Source: Blakeslea trispora (lineage: Eukaryota; Mucoromycota; Mucoromycetes; Mucorales; Choanephoraceae). Taken from it: DNA of 64,000 nucleotides. Positions 1 to 12,340 of the stretch are shown piece after piece (the first letter of the stretch is position 1; every line of letters starts with the position of its first letter). Location of the stretch: contig JAIWNE010000016.1 of the NCBI GenBank assembly GCA_025331445.1, positions 248,001 through 312,000 of the forward strand, read 5' to 3'. The position numbers were made by a program, and so were the translations under genes. The notes beneath the pieces were generated by a model. That model did not search any database and was not told where the DNA came from. It saw only the letters and a program-made list of their open reading frames with translations.

Positions 1-730
1 TGCAAATGTCGGAAAAGCTGAAGTCAAAGAAAGCACTGCAGGCACTTTGTGGAGAAACTGCAAGAAGGCCCAGATTCTTTCACTCTGGAGAAGAAACTAA
101 ACAATCAAAGCAAGCCCCCAAAACAGGCTGCAGGATGAGCATAGGCAAAGATGTGTTGATTTTTTTTTGTCAACGAATCATATGCTTATATTGTGGATGC
201 TTACAAGCAAATTTGCTGGTCTCGAAATCAAAAAAACCAGAATCCATAAGTTTACGAGAGACGAATGTAATCTTGGTTTGAAGTAAGCCACCTGTTGGAC
301 GGAGACAAGAGAAAATGAGAGCAGTATTCAAAACTGCTATGACTGGGTTATCTGATGGAGCAGCACAGGTATGGATTTCTTCAAAAATTGCATTCTTATT
401 GATGAAGCTGGTTTTGACATCAATATGAAACCAAGCTGAGCCTGAGCTCATAAAAGACAGATGGTAATAACCAACTCTAACATCACTTTGGTACGAATGA
501 TTCGAAAATTTACAAAAGAGATACAAAATGCTCTCAATGAAGTAAATAGAGGCTACGAATGCATGTATTTTCCTCCATGTTCGCTAGAGTTTAATTCCAT
601 TGAGTAATCTTGGATGTTGTCTAACATAAAGCTGGACGTGAAATACTCAAAGACGTTAAAGTCTTGCAAGAAAGAATTACTGATACTACAAATGGAATTT
701 ATATTCAAATCATCAGTTTGAGAAATGCTT
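1..730 (+). mobile_element. Decayed Tc1/mariner-type transposase relic
   Basis: No open frame survives. Plus-strand translation around 387-440 gives NCVFIDEAGFDINMKPS, the first catalytic-Asp block of the Tc1/IS630-like DDE transposases common in Mucorales. Around 577-640 it gives PPCSLEFNSIE, then a stop, then SWMLSNIKL, a degraded form of the SPELNPIEQFW block that holds the last catalytic residue. Several stops and frame changes lie between them. The two blocks are in the right order and closer together than in a full-length enzyme, so the copy is also shortened. The left end runs out of the window and I could not find terminal repeats. The first 160 bases look coding-like but match nothing I recognise. 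Dead element, inferred from motif order. Confidence 0.65.
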
Positions 731-1557
731 GAATTATATTCTGATCTAGTACAGAATAGAGTATAAAATGATTCCTCTCACAATCCTCAAATTGAACTTC
801 AACCAGCAAGTTTTTTTTTCTTTTTCAATAAGACCCCCAAAATTTATTTGAAAGTCCGTTTTTTTTTTTCATAGAATCCTCACATTGAGAAGAGAACGAC
901 TTTATTTTGTAAATGCACCAATACAGTGCCTCCATTTCCAATTTATGCTTGATCTCTGATCAGCTTTTATGTTTACAAAATCCATTTTTGCTTTTTTTTA
1001 TTGGCTGAAATTCGCTTTGGTAAGGCTACGACCCTTATTATGAAATGTGAACAGCAAAACGATGTCGCTGAATGAGAGGAGGAGCATTTTGTTGTTTTTG
1101 TCATAACACTGAGCTGTACAAAGTCGTTTTCTTATCAAAAATATAGAGAATTTTGGAGGATATTATTTCAAGATTTGAGTTTTGGGAGGCAGTCCCTTCT
1201 GAACGTAAAGCGGACATGGAGTCGCGAACAGCACTCATATGGCCGAATAAGTTTAAGAAGGCCCTAGCTGGTACATGTATGAGAAACAGACGCACAAGGT
1301 CAATCGAAGACTTTCTCTATTTTAGCAGGAACATAAACGACTTATTTTGATAAATACTCTCAAGTAGCAAGGCATAATACTGTGATCTTTTTTTTTTACT
1401 GAAGCATTTGAGGGGTTCGATTTGAATGAAACAACTGTCGGTAATTTGGGGCCCTACAAACGCATTCTGGTCATAAAGTGAATAGTTTGTAACCTTTGTC
1501 CCTGGAAATCTTCAGAGCTCGTTATAGATGAACAAATGAATGGACTATTGATTCGAA
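731..1557. other. No recognisable gene
   Basis: AT-rich sequence with long T runs. A 65-codon plus-strand frame (1153-1350) has mixed composition but matches no family I know. It may belong to the relic that follows. No promoter, RNA gene or terminal repeat is evident. Confidence 0.4.
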
Positions 1558-1880
1558 CTTGGATTACCTCAAGAACTATGTGGAAGAAGTTGTACTTGAT
1601 ATCAAAAGGACAAGTTCTCTTGCCTACTTGATGATGGAAAAGTTATCAATTGTTAAAGCATAAAGTACTCGTATTGCTTCAGGAGTGTCAAGAGCGAAAT
1701 ATGTTATTGTCCTTGAAATCAAAGAGCCTTTGAAGCTCAAGAGAATTTATAGTGTTGGAGGTTGAAGGGGAAATTTTGCTATAGATGAGATGATGCCCAA
1801 AGAAACCATTACTGAGTAATACATGGAATCTATCGTTAAAGCAAACTTTCTCGGTATATGTTCTCATAGCGATATCATAT
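1558..1880 (+). pseudogene. Coding relic, family unknown
   Basis: One plus-strand frame starting near 1558 reads like protein for about 100 codons, beginning DYLKNYVEEVVLDIKRTSS and continuing through YVIVLEIKEPLKLKRIYSVGG and MMPKETITE. It is interrupted by in-frame stops (TAA, TGA, TAA). Composition and codon use are protein-like, unlike the flanking AT-rich sequence. I do not recognise the family. The neighbouring transposase relic suggests it may be part of the same decayed repeat or a dead duplicate gene. Low certainty. Confidence 0.35.
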
Positions 1881-2079
1881 TACAACCACTTTTCTTAATC
1901 GCTTTTTCAAGTAGGTTTAGAAAATGCTCTAAAAAAAAGGTCACACAAGCGTAAACTCTTATTTTCAGTCTTGCCCCTAGACAAAAAAAAAAAAAGTACT
2001 GTCAATTGGTACACAGCAGCACAAAAAAGCAATGTGATTTTTTTTTTTTACTTTTTTCACACTTGAATTTACATTTGTC

Positions 2080-3960
2080 ATGAATCGCCTTATCTTGAGA
2101 CAACTCAGTGTCGCTGAAAGACGTACTCTTTCTTCAGCTATTTCACAAAACAAGCGAGTTCTTTCTCGAATCAGCACTCGCTCCATTTCCATGTCAACTT
2201 CTGCCGTTAGACGCCTTAACCAAACAAAGAGCATGTTAGCACCTCGCAACCAACTTGCACATGTAGGTCGACTATCTTTGTTCTTCTTTCTCGGTCAACT
2301 AAAGCATATTGTTCAATTGTTTAGATGTCAACTGCCTCCAATTTGGAAGCTGTTCAAGTAAGATCACTCATGCAAGCAGAATGAGATACAACAATACTTT
2401 CAGTAACCTGATTGCTTATCTCTTTATTTTTTATGTGTATTTGTAGGCTGAAATCATTGCCAAAAGTAATTTAGCAGTGCGCGAAATTGTATTGAATCGT
2501 CCCAAGAAATTGAACGCTTTGAACCTCGCCATGGTTCGTGCTATCAAGCCTGAACTTCAAGTAAGAAAAGAAAATTTTGGATTGACATCAGTTTACGCGC
2601 ATGTGTATGCTAACCAGTCGCTTTTTCTTTTTTTATAGGCGTGGGAAAAGTCTGATTTAGCCAAAGTTATCTTACTAAAGAGTTCTGGTGGAAAAGGTTT
2701 TTGTGCCGGGGGTGACGTAAAGAGTAAAGTGAAAGCATAGGAAAACATATCTTTCTTTGCATTAACCTTATACCATTTACTTTAGCTGTGGTTGATTTAG
2801 CCCAGGCCAATGATCCTAATGCTTCCAAATTCTTTGAAGAGGAATACCAATTGGATCATTTCATTGGTACTCTTGAGACACCTTATGTTGCTATTATGGA
2901 TGGTATCACCAGTAAGTTCATCCTTGTCTTTTGCCAAACACCAACTAAACTATTTTTATGATTTATGTTTGGATCTAAAGTGGGTGGTGGTGTTGGTCTT
3001 TCAGTTCATGCACCTTTCCGTATTGCCACCGAAAACACATTGTTTGCTATGCCTGAAACTGGTATTGGTTTCTTGCCCGAAGTTGGTGGTTCCTTCTTTT
3101 TGTCTCGATTGGATGGTCAATTGGGTACCTATTTGGGTTTGACCGGTAAGCGTCTTAAGGGTACAGACGTCTTTTATGCTGGTATTGCAACCCACTATGT
3201 TCCTCAATCTCGCCTTAACGCTTTGGAAGCCCGTCTTGCTGAACTCGATAATGCCACACACGATATGGTCAACCAAGCTATTGAAGAATTCTCTGCCGAA
3301 TTAGAAACTGAGCCTCACTTCTCTCTCGCTGGCGAAACACGTCAAGCTATTGACCGTTGTTTCAAGTACGATACTGTAGGTGAAATTGTTGCTGCTTTGG
3401 AAAAGGAAGAATCCGAATGGGCCAAGGAGACCTTGGACTTGTTGAACGCCATGTCTCCTACCTCACTCAAGGTTACTTTGCAACAAATCCGTAATGGTGC
3501 CACTTTGAGTTTGGCTCAATGCTTCAAGATGGAATACCATCTTGTTCAAAAATTCTTGCAGGGTCATGATTTTGCCGAAGGTGTCACTGCCACCTTGGTC
3601 ACACGCTCCAAGCCTAACTGGGAACCTAAGCAATTAAGTCAAGTAAATGACCTTCAAATCAAGAAAGACTATTTCGATTCACCTTCTCCTCAACGCTTGG
3701 AATTGTTGTCTAACCGCGATTATAAGAAATATCCTCACCGCAAATACATGTTGCCTTCAGAAGAAGATATCAAGCGTGTTGTGACTGGTGAAGCTGCTGA
3801 TACTGGAAGATATGCTTTGAACCGCCAACAGATTGTTGATCACATCGTCAGAGAACGTCAAGGAAAGCAAGGTGTTAAGCAAAAAGTCTTGGAAGTCTTG
3901 AGTCGTAAGACAGTAGAAAACAAGAAAGATGATGACAAGAGCTTGAAGTGGGTTTATTAA
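2080..3960 (+). CDS. 3-hydroxyisobutyryl-CoA hydrolase, mitochondrial (HIBCH/Ehd3 type)
   Basis: Hydrolyses 3-hydroxyisobutyryl-CoA in mitochondrial valine breakdown. Six exons: 2080-2262, 2325-2357, 2447-2560, 2639-2723, 2786-2911 and 2981-3960. All junctions are GT..AG and in phase, giving 506 residues. The N-terminus (about 50 residues, rich in Arg and Ser, few acids) looks like a mitochondrial presequence. The crotonase core follows: NRPKKLNALNLAMV, the oxyanion-hole segment GFCAGGDVK, then GGGVGLSVHAPFRIATENT and MPETGIGFLPEVGGSFFLSR. The PETGIGF..P-VGG signature separates the hydrolase from ordinary enoyl-CoA hydratases. The long C-terminal half with DFAEGVTATLVTRSKPNW is also typical of the family. 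The first ATG gives the presequence; a second ATG opens exon 2 and could yield a shorter form. The call is firm; yeast Ehd3 is the nearest named relative. Confidence 0.93.
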
Positions 3961-4077
3961 GATATAGAAACAAATAAATAAAAACAATAACGACAAAAAA
4001 AAAGAACCTTTGTATATTTAGTATAAGCTTAACCATTGTCTATTTCATATATAGAGCCTGTTAAACAGACTTTATTT

Positions 4078-5395
4078 CTACGATGATTTGTCGACTACTT
4101 CATGTACCATATCTAAAATATCTTTACGATCATAACCTAGCAACCTTGCAGCACCAATCAAAGCACTTAAGCTTCTCATAAACAAACCACGTCCAATCTC
4201 TTTACTCTTTGTATCCAATGTTTGCTCTTGAGAAAGTGGTGAATGGCTACCTGATTTAGGATAAGCACCTGGCACGTTATGTTCTTCAAGGGAGGACACA
4301 TCTTCTGTCGAGGATTTTAATCGCGATACTGCTTTTGGCAAAGGATTGATCTGAGTCATCGGGTGCACCACAAAGGGTCGATTGGCTGTACGACTGTTGT
4401 TTTGTTGAGGAATTGTGTTTTGAAGCATTTGAGTCAATTCAGATAGAGCAGCTGTATGTGTATCCATCAAGTTGGGTACGCTAGGTACGGTAAAGAGAGG
4501 GTTGTATGACTGATCGTATTCTTCTGCTATTTCTTGTTGATTGATATCATGCAAAAATCGTCCACTTGAATTATTTTGATGCTTATCGGGAAGGTCTTGT
4601 TCAGGGCCTGGTGTCAGTGTACCTGGGTCTTTGCTCCAGCGTGTATAGTACTCCTCTTCAGAGTCTTCGGAATCGTCTTGATCAACACTAAATACTTGAC
4701 TTTTTCTTTTGGCTTCTTTTTTATGTTCACTCGACTCTTCATCACTAGACCAATCTCCCCAATAGTCATCAGGTGCTTCTTTCACTCCTTCCTTTGAGCT
4801 CTAAGAGAAACAAGTAAATAAGCTATTCCTGTTTTCATTCTTTCCTTTAAATAAGACTTACATCCGGTGTTTCAGTAGTGAAGACTCGTTTATGTCTTGT
4901 GACTTTAGTTAGAAAAATACGCTCGGCATCTTCAATGGTCCTTGACCAGTTCTCAAAGACATCACGCCATTCTTCATCCGTCAGTTCCTTGGTATTATAG
5001 TATCTAAGATCAGAAATATCGCCGCCACCTTCTTCAAGTGTCAAGATCACAACATAATGGCGTGTATCCTTTTCGGCAAATTCAATCATGGCATGAAGGG
5101 TATCTGCATCCAGGCGTTTGTAGTAAACAGGGTTTTGATAGAGACGATCTGTAGTAGCATCAGCCAATGATTGAATCATCTCTGGACATCTGTCTTCTTG
5201 CCATTGGATGACCTTATCCCAAGCTTCCGAGTCTTGTTCTGATGCAGGAGGACCCAATATACGAACACGTTGACGTAATAACTGAGAAGAAATAGGCAGG
5301 AGTTTTAGATACTGACGTTGTTGGCGCTCGTCAAGTACAGTGTAGGCAAGAGAACGGGCAATGTTCTCATTAGCGTAATCGTCAATAGCTTCCAT
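4078..5395 (-). CDS. Acidic fungal protein of unknown function
   Basis: Two exons (5395-4862 and 4800-4078) encode 418 residues, with a clean GT..AG intron of 61 bases. I do not recognise a named family. The first 178 residues look like a folded, mostly helical domain with a WQEDRCPEMIQSLADATTDR stretch and a later EWRDVFENW segment. The middle is disordered and acidic (DDYWGDWSSDEESSE, DQDDSEDSEEEYYTRW). The last 45 residues (LFMRSLSALIGAARLLGYDRKDIL) form a probable amphipathic helix. There is no signal peptide or membrane span. The shape of ordered head, acidic linker and helical tail suggests a soluble adaptor, but that is inference. It is convergent with the HIBCH gene. Confidence 0.8.
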
Positions 5396-5540
5396 AGGTA
5401 TAATAACAAAAAGAAATAAAGAAAAAAGGAAAAAAAAAAACTCAAGTTGTGTGAAAAAAATCCCACCTTATTTCTATTTACGTGTTGACTTTTAAATTAC
5501 AGTTTGCATGAGCTGATTTTTTAATTTGTGGTTCAAGTTA

Positions 5541-6583
5541 CACTATTTCCGGAAATAGATTGCACGCTGAGAGAAAGAGGCTGGGCATGAAGAAATTCGG
5601 ATTGCGCTAACAATAAGAGAAAACACACACACACACATTCAAAGAACAGAGATCGACAGAAGCCACGAAAGCCTTTCAGATAGACACAGCTGCAAGCATC
5701 GACTATCCTCCAACTCAGAGTTTTCTTTTATCAATTTCTTTTATCATCTTGCTTTTAATTACAGACCAGAACTGCTTGATTGGATTGAGCTCAGAAGGGG
5801 GAATATGATGAAAGGGTATATACATCCATATCCTCAACCAACAATCAGCTTTTCAATCTAATCCAAGATGAGTATAGATGAATTAGCTATAAGAAGATAG
5901 CAACCTTCGAACTGCTCATGTCGATCAAGTAGATTCAAAACATCAGACATGAAATTGAAACAATAACTAAGGACAGTTTCTACTGTCTTATTTGCCTTTG
6001 GCTTACTCATGTTCTCTCTCTTTTCTTTGAGCTTTGCTGATAGGGCACTCTAATCTTCAGGTTAGTAAAAACCTGTGAAGATAATGCCTTCGAAATAGTT
6101 TCGTGTCTTTGACCGAAAAACTACAGCTCATGTTCGGAAGTACAGTCATTGTCCATAAAATTATGAACAGCAGTTTTTACAGTCTTGAGGCCTTCAAACT
6201 AAATAACCAAATCCTCCATCTTCTCGTTCAAAACGATGGTGGTTTTCTCTCCTTCACAGCTTTCATCCGCTGACCCAAACTCCTCTCTTCAGCCTCTTCT
6301 TCTTGTGCCAATTGTATGCAATGGTAGGAGGAACTTTTATCTCTTTTCTTAGTGTAGCTGCATCTTTTTAGAAGGCTTGAGATCACTGTTCTGCTTAAAA
6401 CCAGTGATATTTTACAAGGGGTAGTTGACCTCATCTACTTTTATCTCCACTTAACAAACTGACCACTATATTTTCCAAACATGTTTCCTGCATCATCTTT
6501 AAAGATAAATGAATTTATTTCCACTTTCAATATGAGAATTTTTCATTTCTTTCTCAGTGTACATTCTATTTCTGGAAATGGTG
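5541..6583 (-). mobile_element. Tc1/mariner element, complete ends, dead transposase
   Basis: Ends are inverted repeats of at least 24 bases: 5541-5564 matches the reverse complement of 6560-6583 at 20 of 24 positions, and similarity continues inward (GCTGAGAGAAAGA / ACTGAGAAAGAAA). Both ends are flanked by TA (5539-5540 and 6584-6585), the target duplication expected of this superfamily. Inside, the minus strand still reads as a transposase: RHEQFEGCYLLIANSSI, then GYGCIYPFHHIPPSELNPIKQFW, the degraded SPELNPIEQFW block with the last acidic catalytic residue. Stops and frame changes break it throughout. The repeats contain the perfect palindrome CTATTTCCGGAAATAG. An identical 24-base end occurs at 62210-62233. 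Confidence 0.85.
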
Positions 6584-6962
6584 TAATAAAACTTGGAAAA
6601 AAAATGGGGTATTTTGAAGGGGGGGGTACTGTTCCATCCTTCTTTAGAGTTTGCCTTCTTCTCTTTAAAAACAAAGCTAAATGCATCTTGTTAAAGGCGA
6701 AAGAAACCAAGCCACAATAAAAGAGTACACATTTTATTTGTATTTCGAAAAGCAGGTTTATTCTAATTTCGATAAACAGATCTACAGGAACAGATAATTT
6801 ACCTGTAAATCCATATAGAGAAAATAAGGTACTTTTTGTTTCAAATGGATCACATCAGTATTTAAAACACCGAAAGGATTTTTATTTTTTTTTCATATAA
6901 TGATCATCTATTTCCTTTTAGTTTTCTTTTTTTTTTTTTTCATTTCTATAAATTAAAATATA
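6584..6962. other. Intergenic, upstream of the DUF2408-like gene
   Basis: Apart from the TA flank of the preceding element, this is AT-rich sequence with T runs. It must hold the promoter of the gene starting at 6963. I see no distinct element. Confidence 0.4.
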
Positions 6963-8916
6963 ATGTTAACTGTGCCTATTGAAGGTAAAAACAGAGAGAA
7001 AGAAAAACATAACAAAAAAAAACACATCTCTAAGAAAAATAAACATTTGTTATAGAAATACCTGTACTCGAAAGCTTGATTACTATACGACATAAACTAT
7101 CGGCTTTAAAGAAAGACAGAGAGTCATATCCTGATGCTAACGTCGTTACCTCACTCTACAAAGAAACCGAGAAGCAAGTTGAGAAAGTAAACGAAATCAG
7201 AATAGGCGATATTTGGAATGCTGCCTCGCGTAATCGTCTCAACGATGTTTTGGATGATATTATGGCTCTTTTGTCTTTATTCTTTATGAGCTTGGGTAGA
7301 AATAGAGAAAGTAAGCGATTAGAACAAAAGAGAAACATAGTAGACAACAATATATCAGTATGGTTCTAATATCGAAAACAACAAAGGTCCAGCAGTTTAT
7401 GTTCAACTTGTTACTGTGGAGGTAATTGATGTTCTTATGATGATGAAAACGATCACATCCTATAACTCTATCATAGCGTTATTTAGATCAATTGTCTCAT
7501 ATGGGCATTTATACCGATACCATATTGCTGGAAAATCAAGATCGATTGAAGGATATTGAGAATATTCTTTTTGCTGATTCAAGCGGTTCATGCTTTGTCG
7601 AGTTACTCAAGCATAAATTAAAGATGTGCAGTAAGTCATTGTTGCACAGTATCACGTAATCAGTCTCTAAAACCATAGGGCTAGAGGAAACATTGTCTTT
7701 GTTATTATTGAATGTCCAGGATGTGTCAGAATCGCTGTAAGTTCTAGATTAGTTTTTTTTTTCAGTTGCATCTATTTAACATGGTCTCATCCTAGAAAAC
7801 CATTGCATGAAGAGTTAGTTGATTTGAGAAGAAAGCTGTCTCTTTTGGCTCAAAAACCAAATGGTTATACAGCATCTGAAGTTGACCAGATTCAGGAAAA
7901 GGTATTTACTTGATCACAGAAAATGAATTATTTGCATACTTTCGATGACTGAATTTCTTTCAAATAGCTTAGGGAATACGATAATACGAAAATTGAATTA
8001 TTTAAAGCAAACCCAAAGGGTAAGGAGTTGATTGAAGGCCTCCTAGAGCAGCTGCATGAAGAATCGCAAGATATGAAGGCATCTACCAACAGTGTGTCAG
8101 AGTCGCTAGCTCCGATTGTTGAACGATTAAAGCAAATCAAGACACAATTAGAGCGCTTGGCCTTGACGCATAAATGGACGCTTCGAGAAACTGACTTGTA
8201 TACATTTCATGTAAGCCCTCTCTTCTTCTTTTTGTCTGTTTATGTCATTCGTTTACTCATTTATCATTATCATATGCTGCATGCAATACGTTCTATATAG
8301 TTACAATTGCAGGAAGTAGAAAAGCTAAGACGGGATGGCAAGTTTAAAGATCCCTCATCAGATACAGTACCTGAAGGACAAGCAGTAGTTAACTTTCTGC
8401 TAAGAGGATGCTACCGTATCATGGCAAAAATGTTGAGTGAAAACGTGCCTGTGGCAGAGGCGCTTATGCCAGTACATAATCAATTAAGTACAGTGAGACG
8501 CTGTCTTATAGAAGTAACAAAATGGGGAAAGCCTGATTCAGGTAGGAGAAGATTCGACCTTATTTTTCTTTTGGTATTATTCTATTTTTTTTTTTTTTTT
8601 TTTTTATTAATCAATTTACTTGCCGCATGAATAGTTAGAGATCTTTATCCGTAAGTATATATCATGAGCAGATGTTTCTATGTCTGCCATTCATTTCTTT
8701 CTTTCTTCTTTTTATGACCTTTGTCTCTAACTGATCTAAAAAAACGCACTTAAATATAGATACCAAATGAAGCTGGCTAGTATTGACAATATGAGAGTAA
8801 ATGGTACTTTTTGTGATGAAGAAGGGAATATACCTGAAGGCCAAGCAGTGTGTGTTGCTTTACTGAATGAATGTTATGATATTCTTCATGAATTGATTGC
8901 ACTTGCTGATTCTTGA
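6963..8916 (+). CDS. DUF2408-like fungal protein, ten exons
   Basis: Exons: 6963-6984, 7056-7310, 7387-7421, 7477-7630, 7679-7736, 7796-7901, 7968-8210, 8301-8541, 8635-8650 and 8760-8916. Together they close in frame as 428 residues. The start is an ATG in a 22-base first exon (MLTVPIE), because the next exon has no ATG upstream of the conserved part. Two copies of a repeat are visible: LYTFHLQLQEVEKLRRDGKF..PEGQAVVNFLLRGCYRI and LYPYQMKLASIDNMRVNGTF..PEGQAVCVALLNECYDI. I associate these with the fungal DUF2408 family; this is from memory and was not searched. Other conserved-looking blocks are DIWNAASRNRLNDVLDDI and FFMSLGRNRESPAVYVQL. No signal peptide or membrane span. Molecular function is not established. 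A 16-base exon and ten exons in 2 kb make this the most fragmented gene here. Confidence 0.82.
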
Positions 8917-9075
8917 TATACACAGTGATAAATAAAACAACATATCTGTTTTATCTCCAGTTTTGTGATGCATTAAAATACCAATACAAAGATATAGCAT
9001 TCACCTATTTGTACCTCTCTCTTTCTCCTTTTCTTTCTCTCTTTCTCTTTCTTTTTGTTCTCTAATAGTAACAGA

Positions 9076-9597
9076 ATGTCTTCACCTACCAATAGTCTTA
9101 AACAAATACTTGCAAGCATTTGCTGTTGCCGAAATATAGATGGAATTGATGCTCATGATGGTGCTCCTCCATCAAATCGAAATGAAGATAACCAAGTTGG
9201 TAGCTCTTCTCAAACAGAGTCCACACAGCAAGATTTACAGGACCCTACAAGCACCAGTGCTGAGCCTTATATGATTGCTGACCAAGAGGAAATGAACAGA
9301 CCAGAAGAAGAAGACGACGAAAATATTGGGCAGCAAGAGCAGCAGACAAATACTAATAAGACATCTAGCCCTTACCAGGCTGAGTTTATTACTATAAAAG
9401 AAGAAGACGATCAAGCGGTGCTCAAAGAATTTGAACATGCCCAACAACCTGATGAAATGGAATGGTTCAAGAAAAACATCAATCCAAATGTCGTCTATTC
9501 ATGGAAATTCGATACTGCCAGAGATGACTCGGCCAATTGGGATGAAAGTCTTCCTGCTCCTATAAATGATGCACCACTGGAAATCATTACCATATAA
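9076..9597 (+). CDS. Small acidic protein with a Cys cluster, unknown
   Basis: A single exon of 173 residues, starting at an ATG after a CT-rich leader. I recognise no family. The N-terminus is neutral to basic and contains SICCCRN, a triple Cys that could be S-acylated. Residues 30-125 are low-complexity, rich in Gln, Asn, Ser and Glu (EEEDDENIGQQEQQTN). The C-terminal third looks more ordered: DEMEWFKKNINPNVVYSWKFDTA, ending PLEIITI. There is no membrane span. The frame is intact between two well-defined genes on the same strand, so it is probably real. A membrane-tethered acidic adaptor is one possible reading, but only inference. Confidence 0.6.
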   Translation: MSSPTNSLKQILASICCCRNIDGIDAHDGAPPSNRNEDNQVGSSSQTESTQQDLQDPTSTSAEPYMIADQEEMNRPEEEDDENIGQQEQQTNTNKTSSPYQAEFITIKEEDDQAVLKEFEHAQQPDEMEWFKKNINPNVVYSWKFDTARDDSANWDESLPAPINDAPLEIITI

Positions 9598-9762
9598 TTT
9601 TTTTTTTTTTTTTAAAATAAATCTTGATACTCCGCTTAATTTGGTTGGATTTAGTTTTACTGCTGGCTGGGGGGAGAGGACAGTAAATTGAACGAATCTA
9701 GTTTTCTTGTTTTCTTTTTCTTTTCTGTTCCTGTTTTTTCTTTTAAAAAAACATTATCCAAT

Positions 9763-10863
<1,101 letters not shown>

Positions 10864-11065
10864 ACTTAATCACATACAAATATAGAATATCTTTAAATAA
10901 TTTAATTGCATGATTTCTTTTTTTTTTTAAAGTGTTTCGGAATACATTGATCGGGCAAGAATTAAATATCCGGACCAAGTCCGGTACTACATATTCAATT
11001 GGGTGTTATTATGTGAATGAGAGACCAGCTCCGTAACAACTTTCTTCTGAAATTATCTAGTAAGA

Positions 11066-11924
11066 ATGGGTAAGAGAATCTACTTGAAATAGTGAGAGCA
11101 ACAACAATAGCATCAGCAATTGACAGAGGATGTAGCGGAAGCAAGTTGGAATCCATTTGAGAAACACATAATAAGATGGATGGATGGATACACTCAACTC
11201 ATGCGTTTATGAAAGGAGAGAAAGAGAAAATCAACCTTAAAAAAAAGAGAGAAAGACAACCAAAAAAACCCAGCTTAACGATTCAACATCTTTGACTTTC
11301 CGCAGTTGATTTGACATGAAAGCAAACGACATCAAAGCTTGTTCAACTCCTTTCTTCTTTCACTTTACACCTACTGCTTCCTTACTCGACATCAACTCTG
11401 TATTTTGCAAGCTGTTGTTGTTCTCTCATCAGTTCAGAAATATGCAAACGCATAAATAAGCAATAAATTAATTCTTGTTGCGAACAATAGGTAAGGGACA
11501 ACCTAGAGGTTTGAACGCTGCTCGTAAGCTCCGTATCCACCGTCGTGACCAACGTTGGGCCGATAAGCAATACAAGAAGAGAGCTCTTGGTACTGCTTTC
11601 CGCTCTTCTCCCTTCGGTGGTTCTTCTCACGCCAAGGGTATCGTTCTCGAAAAGATCGGTGTTGAAGCCAAGCAACCTAACTCTGCTATTCGTAAGTGTG
11701 TCCGTGTTCAATTGATCAAGAACGGTAAGAAGGTCACTGCCTTCGTTCCCAACGATGGTTGTTTGAACTTTGTTGATGAAAACGATGAAGTTTTGATTGC
11801 CGGTTTCGGTCGTAAGGGTCGTGCTATTGGTGATATTCCTGGTGTCCGTTTCAAGATTGTCAAGGTCGCTGGTGTCTCTCTCCTTGCCTTGTACAAGGAA
11901 AAGAAGGAAAAGCCCAGATCTTAA
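11066..11924 (+). CDS. RPS23: 40S ribosomal protein uS12 (RPS23)
   Basis: Small-subunit ribosomal protein at the decoding centre. Exon 1 is only ATGG (11066-11069). Exon 2 is 11491-11924. Joined, they read [16 protein letters not shown] and give 145 residues, exactly the family length. Diagnostic blocks are [44 protein letters not shown] and [32 protein letters not shown] is the universally conserved decoding loop. The intron directly after ATGG also occurs in RPS23 genes of other eukaryotes. At 421 bases it is several times longer than the other introns here. The start is chosen because exon 2 lacks its own ATG and an ATGG followed by a consensus donor (GTAAGAG) lies upstream. Confidence 0.93.
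11070..11490 (+). other. Long first intron of RPS23
   Basis: 421 bases against roughly 50-75 for most introns in this window. It contains a (GATG)n-like run (gatggatggatg near 11175) and CT-rich stretches near the 3' end. Long first introns of ribosomal protein genes often hold regulatory sequence or a snoRNA. I could not find a convincing box C/D pair or H/ACA hairpin. Confidence 0.6.
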
Positions 11925-12340
11925 ATTATGCACTCACTGTTTCTTCAAGTCTTTTTTTTGTCTTTCTTTATCTTCACATCCCCCTCTTTTTTTTTCGTTG
12001 TTGACAACCTTTTTTTAACTATAAAATATACTATGTTTGCACATATATTTAAAAAGAAATATTCAACTATCTTTGAATTGTTATATTTTTTTTTTCCAGT
12101 TAATTCTGGTAAATTGTAGAAAACTTGCGGCGTTTAAAGTGCATTACTTCATCAAATCATAATTTACGTCATTTGATTGGATCAATAGATAGAACACACT
12201 GGAAATCTGCATTAGTTAAACTTATAAAATCCCATGCTTGTTTCCTTTCTTTTTCTCTTTTTTTTTTCTTAACTGTATAGTATATTATACTTCTCTTTCT
12301 GTAGACCATAAATATACATCCTTAGACTTCATTTTACAAT
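11925..12340. other. Intergenic, RPS23 3' region and J-protein promoter
   Basis: T-rich 3' flank of RPS23, then AT-rich sequence up to the J-protein start. No gene seen. Confidence 0.4.

Noticed and set aside
7311..7361. Shorter intron 2 ending at the CAG at 7361 in the DUF2408-like gene
   Set aside because: It puts a stop in frame; the later acceptor at 7386 restores RNRESPAVYVQL and the phase of all later exons.
11070..11490. snoRNA in the RPS23 intron
   Set aside because: No RUGAUGA/CUGA pair with a terminal stem and no H/ACA double hairpin could be seen by eye.
11382..11933. 183-codon minus-strand frame over RPS23
   Set aside because: Thr/Asn-rich antisense translation of a highly conserved ribosomal protein exon.
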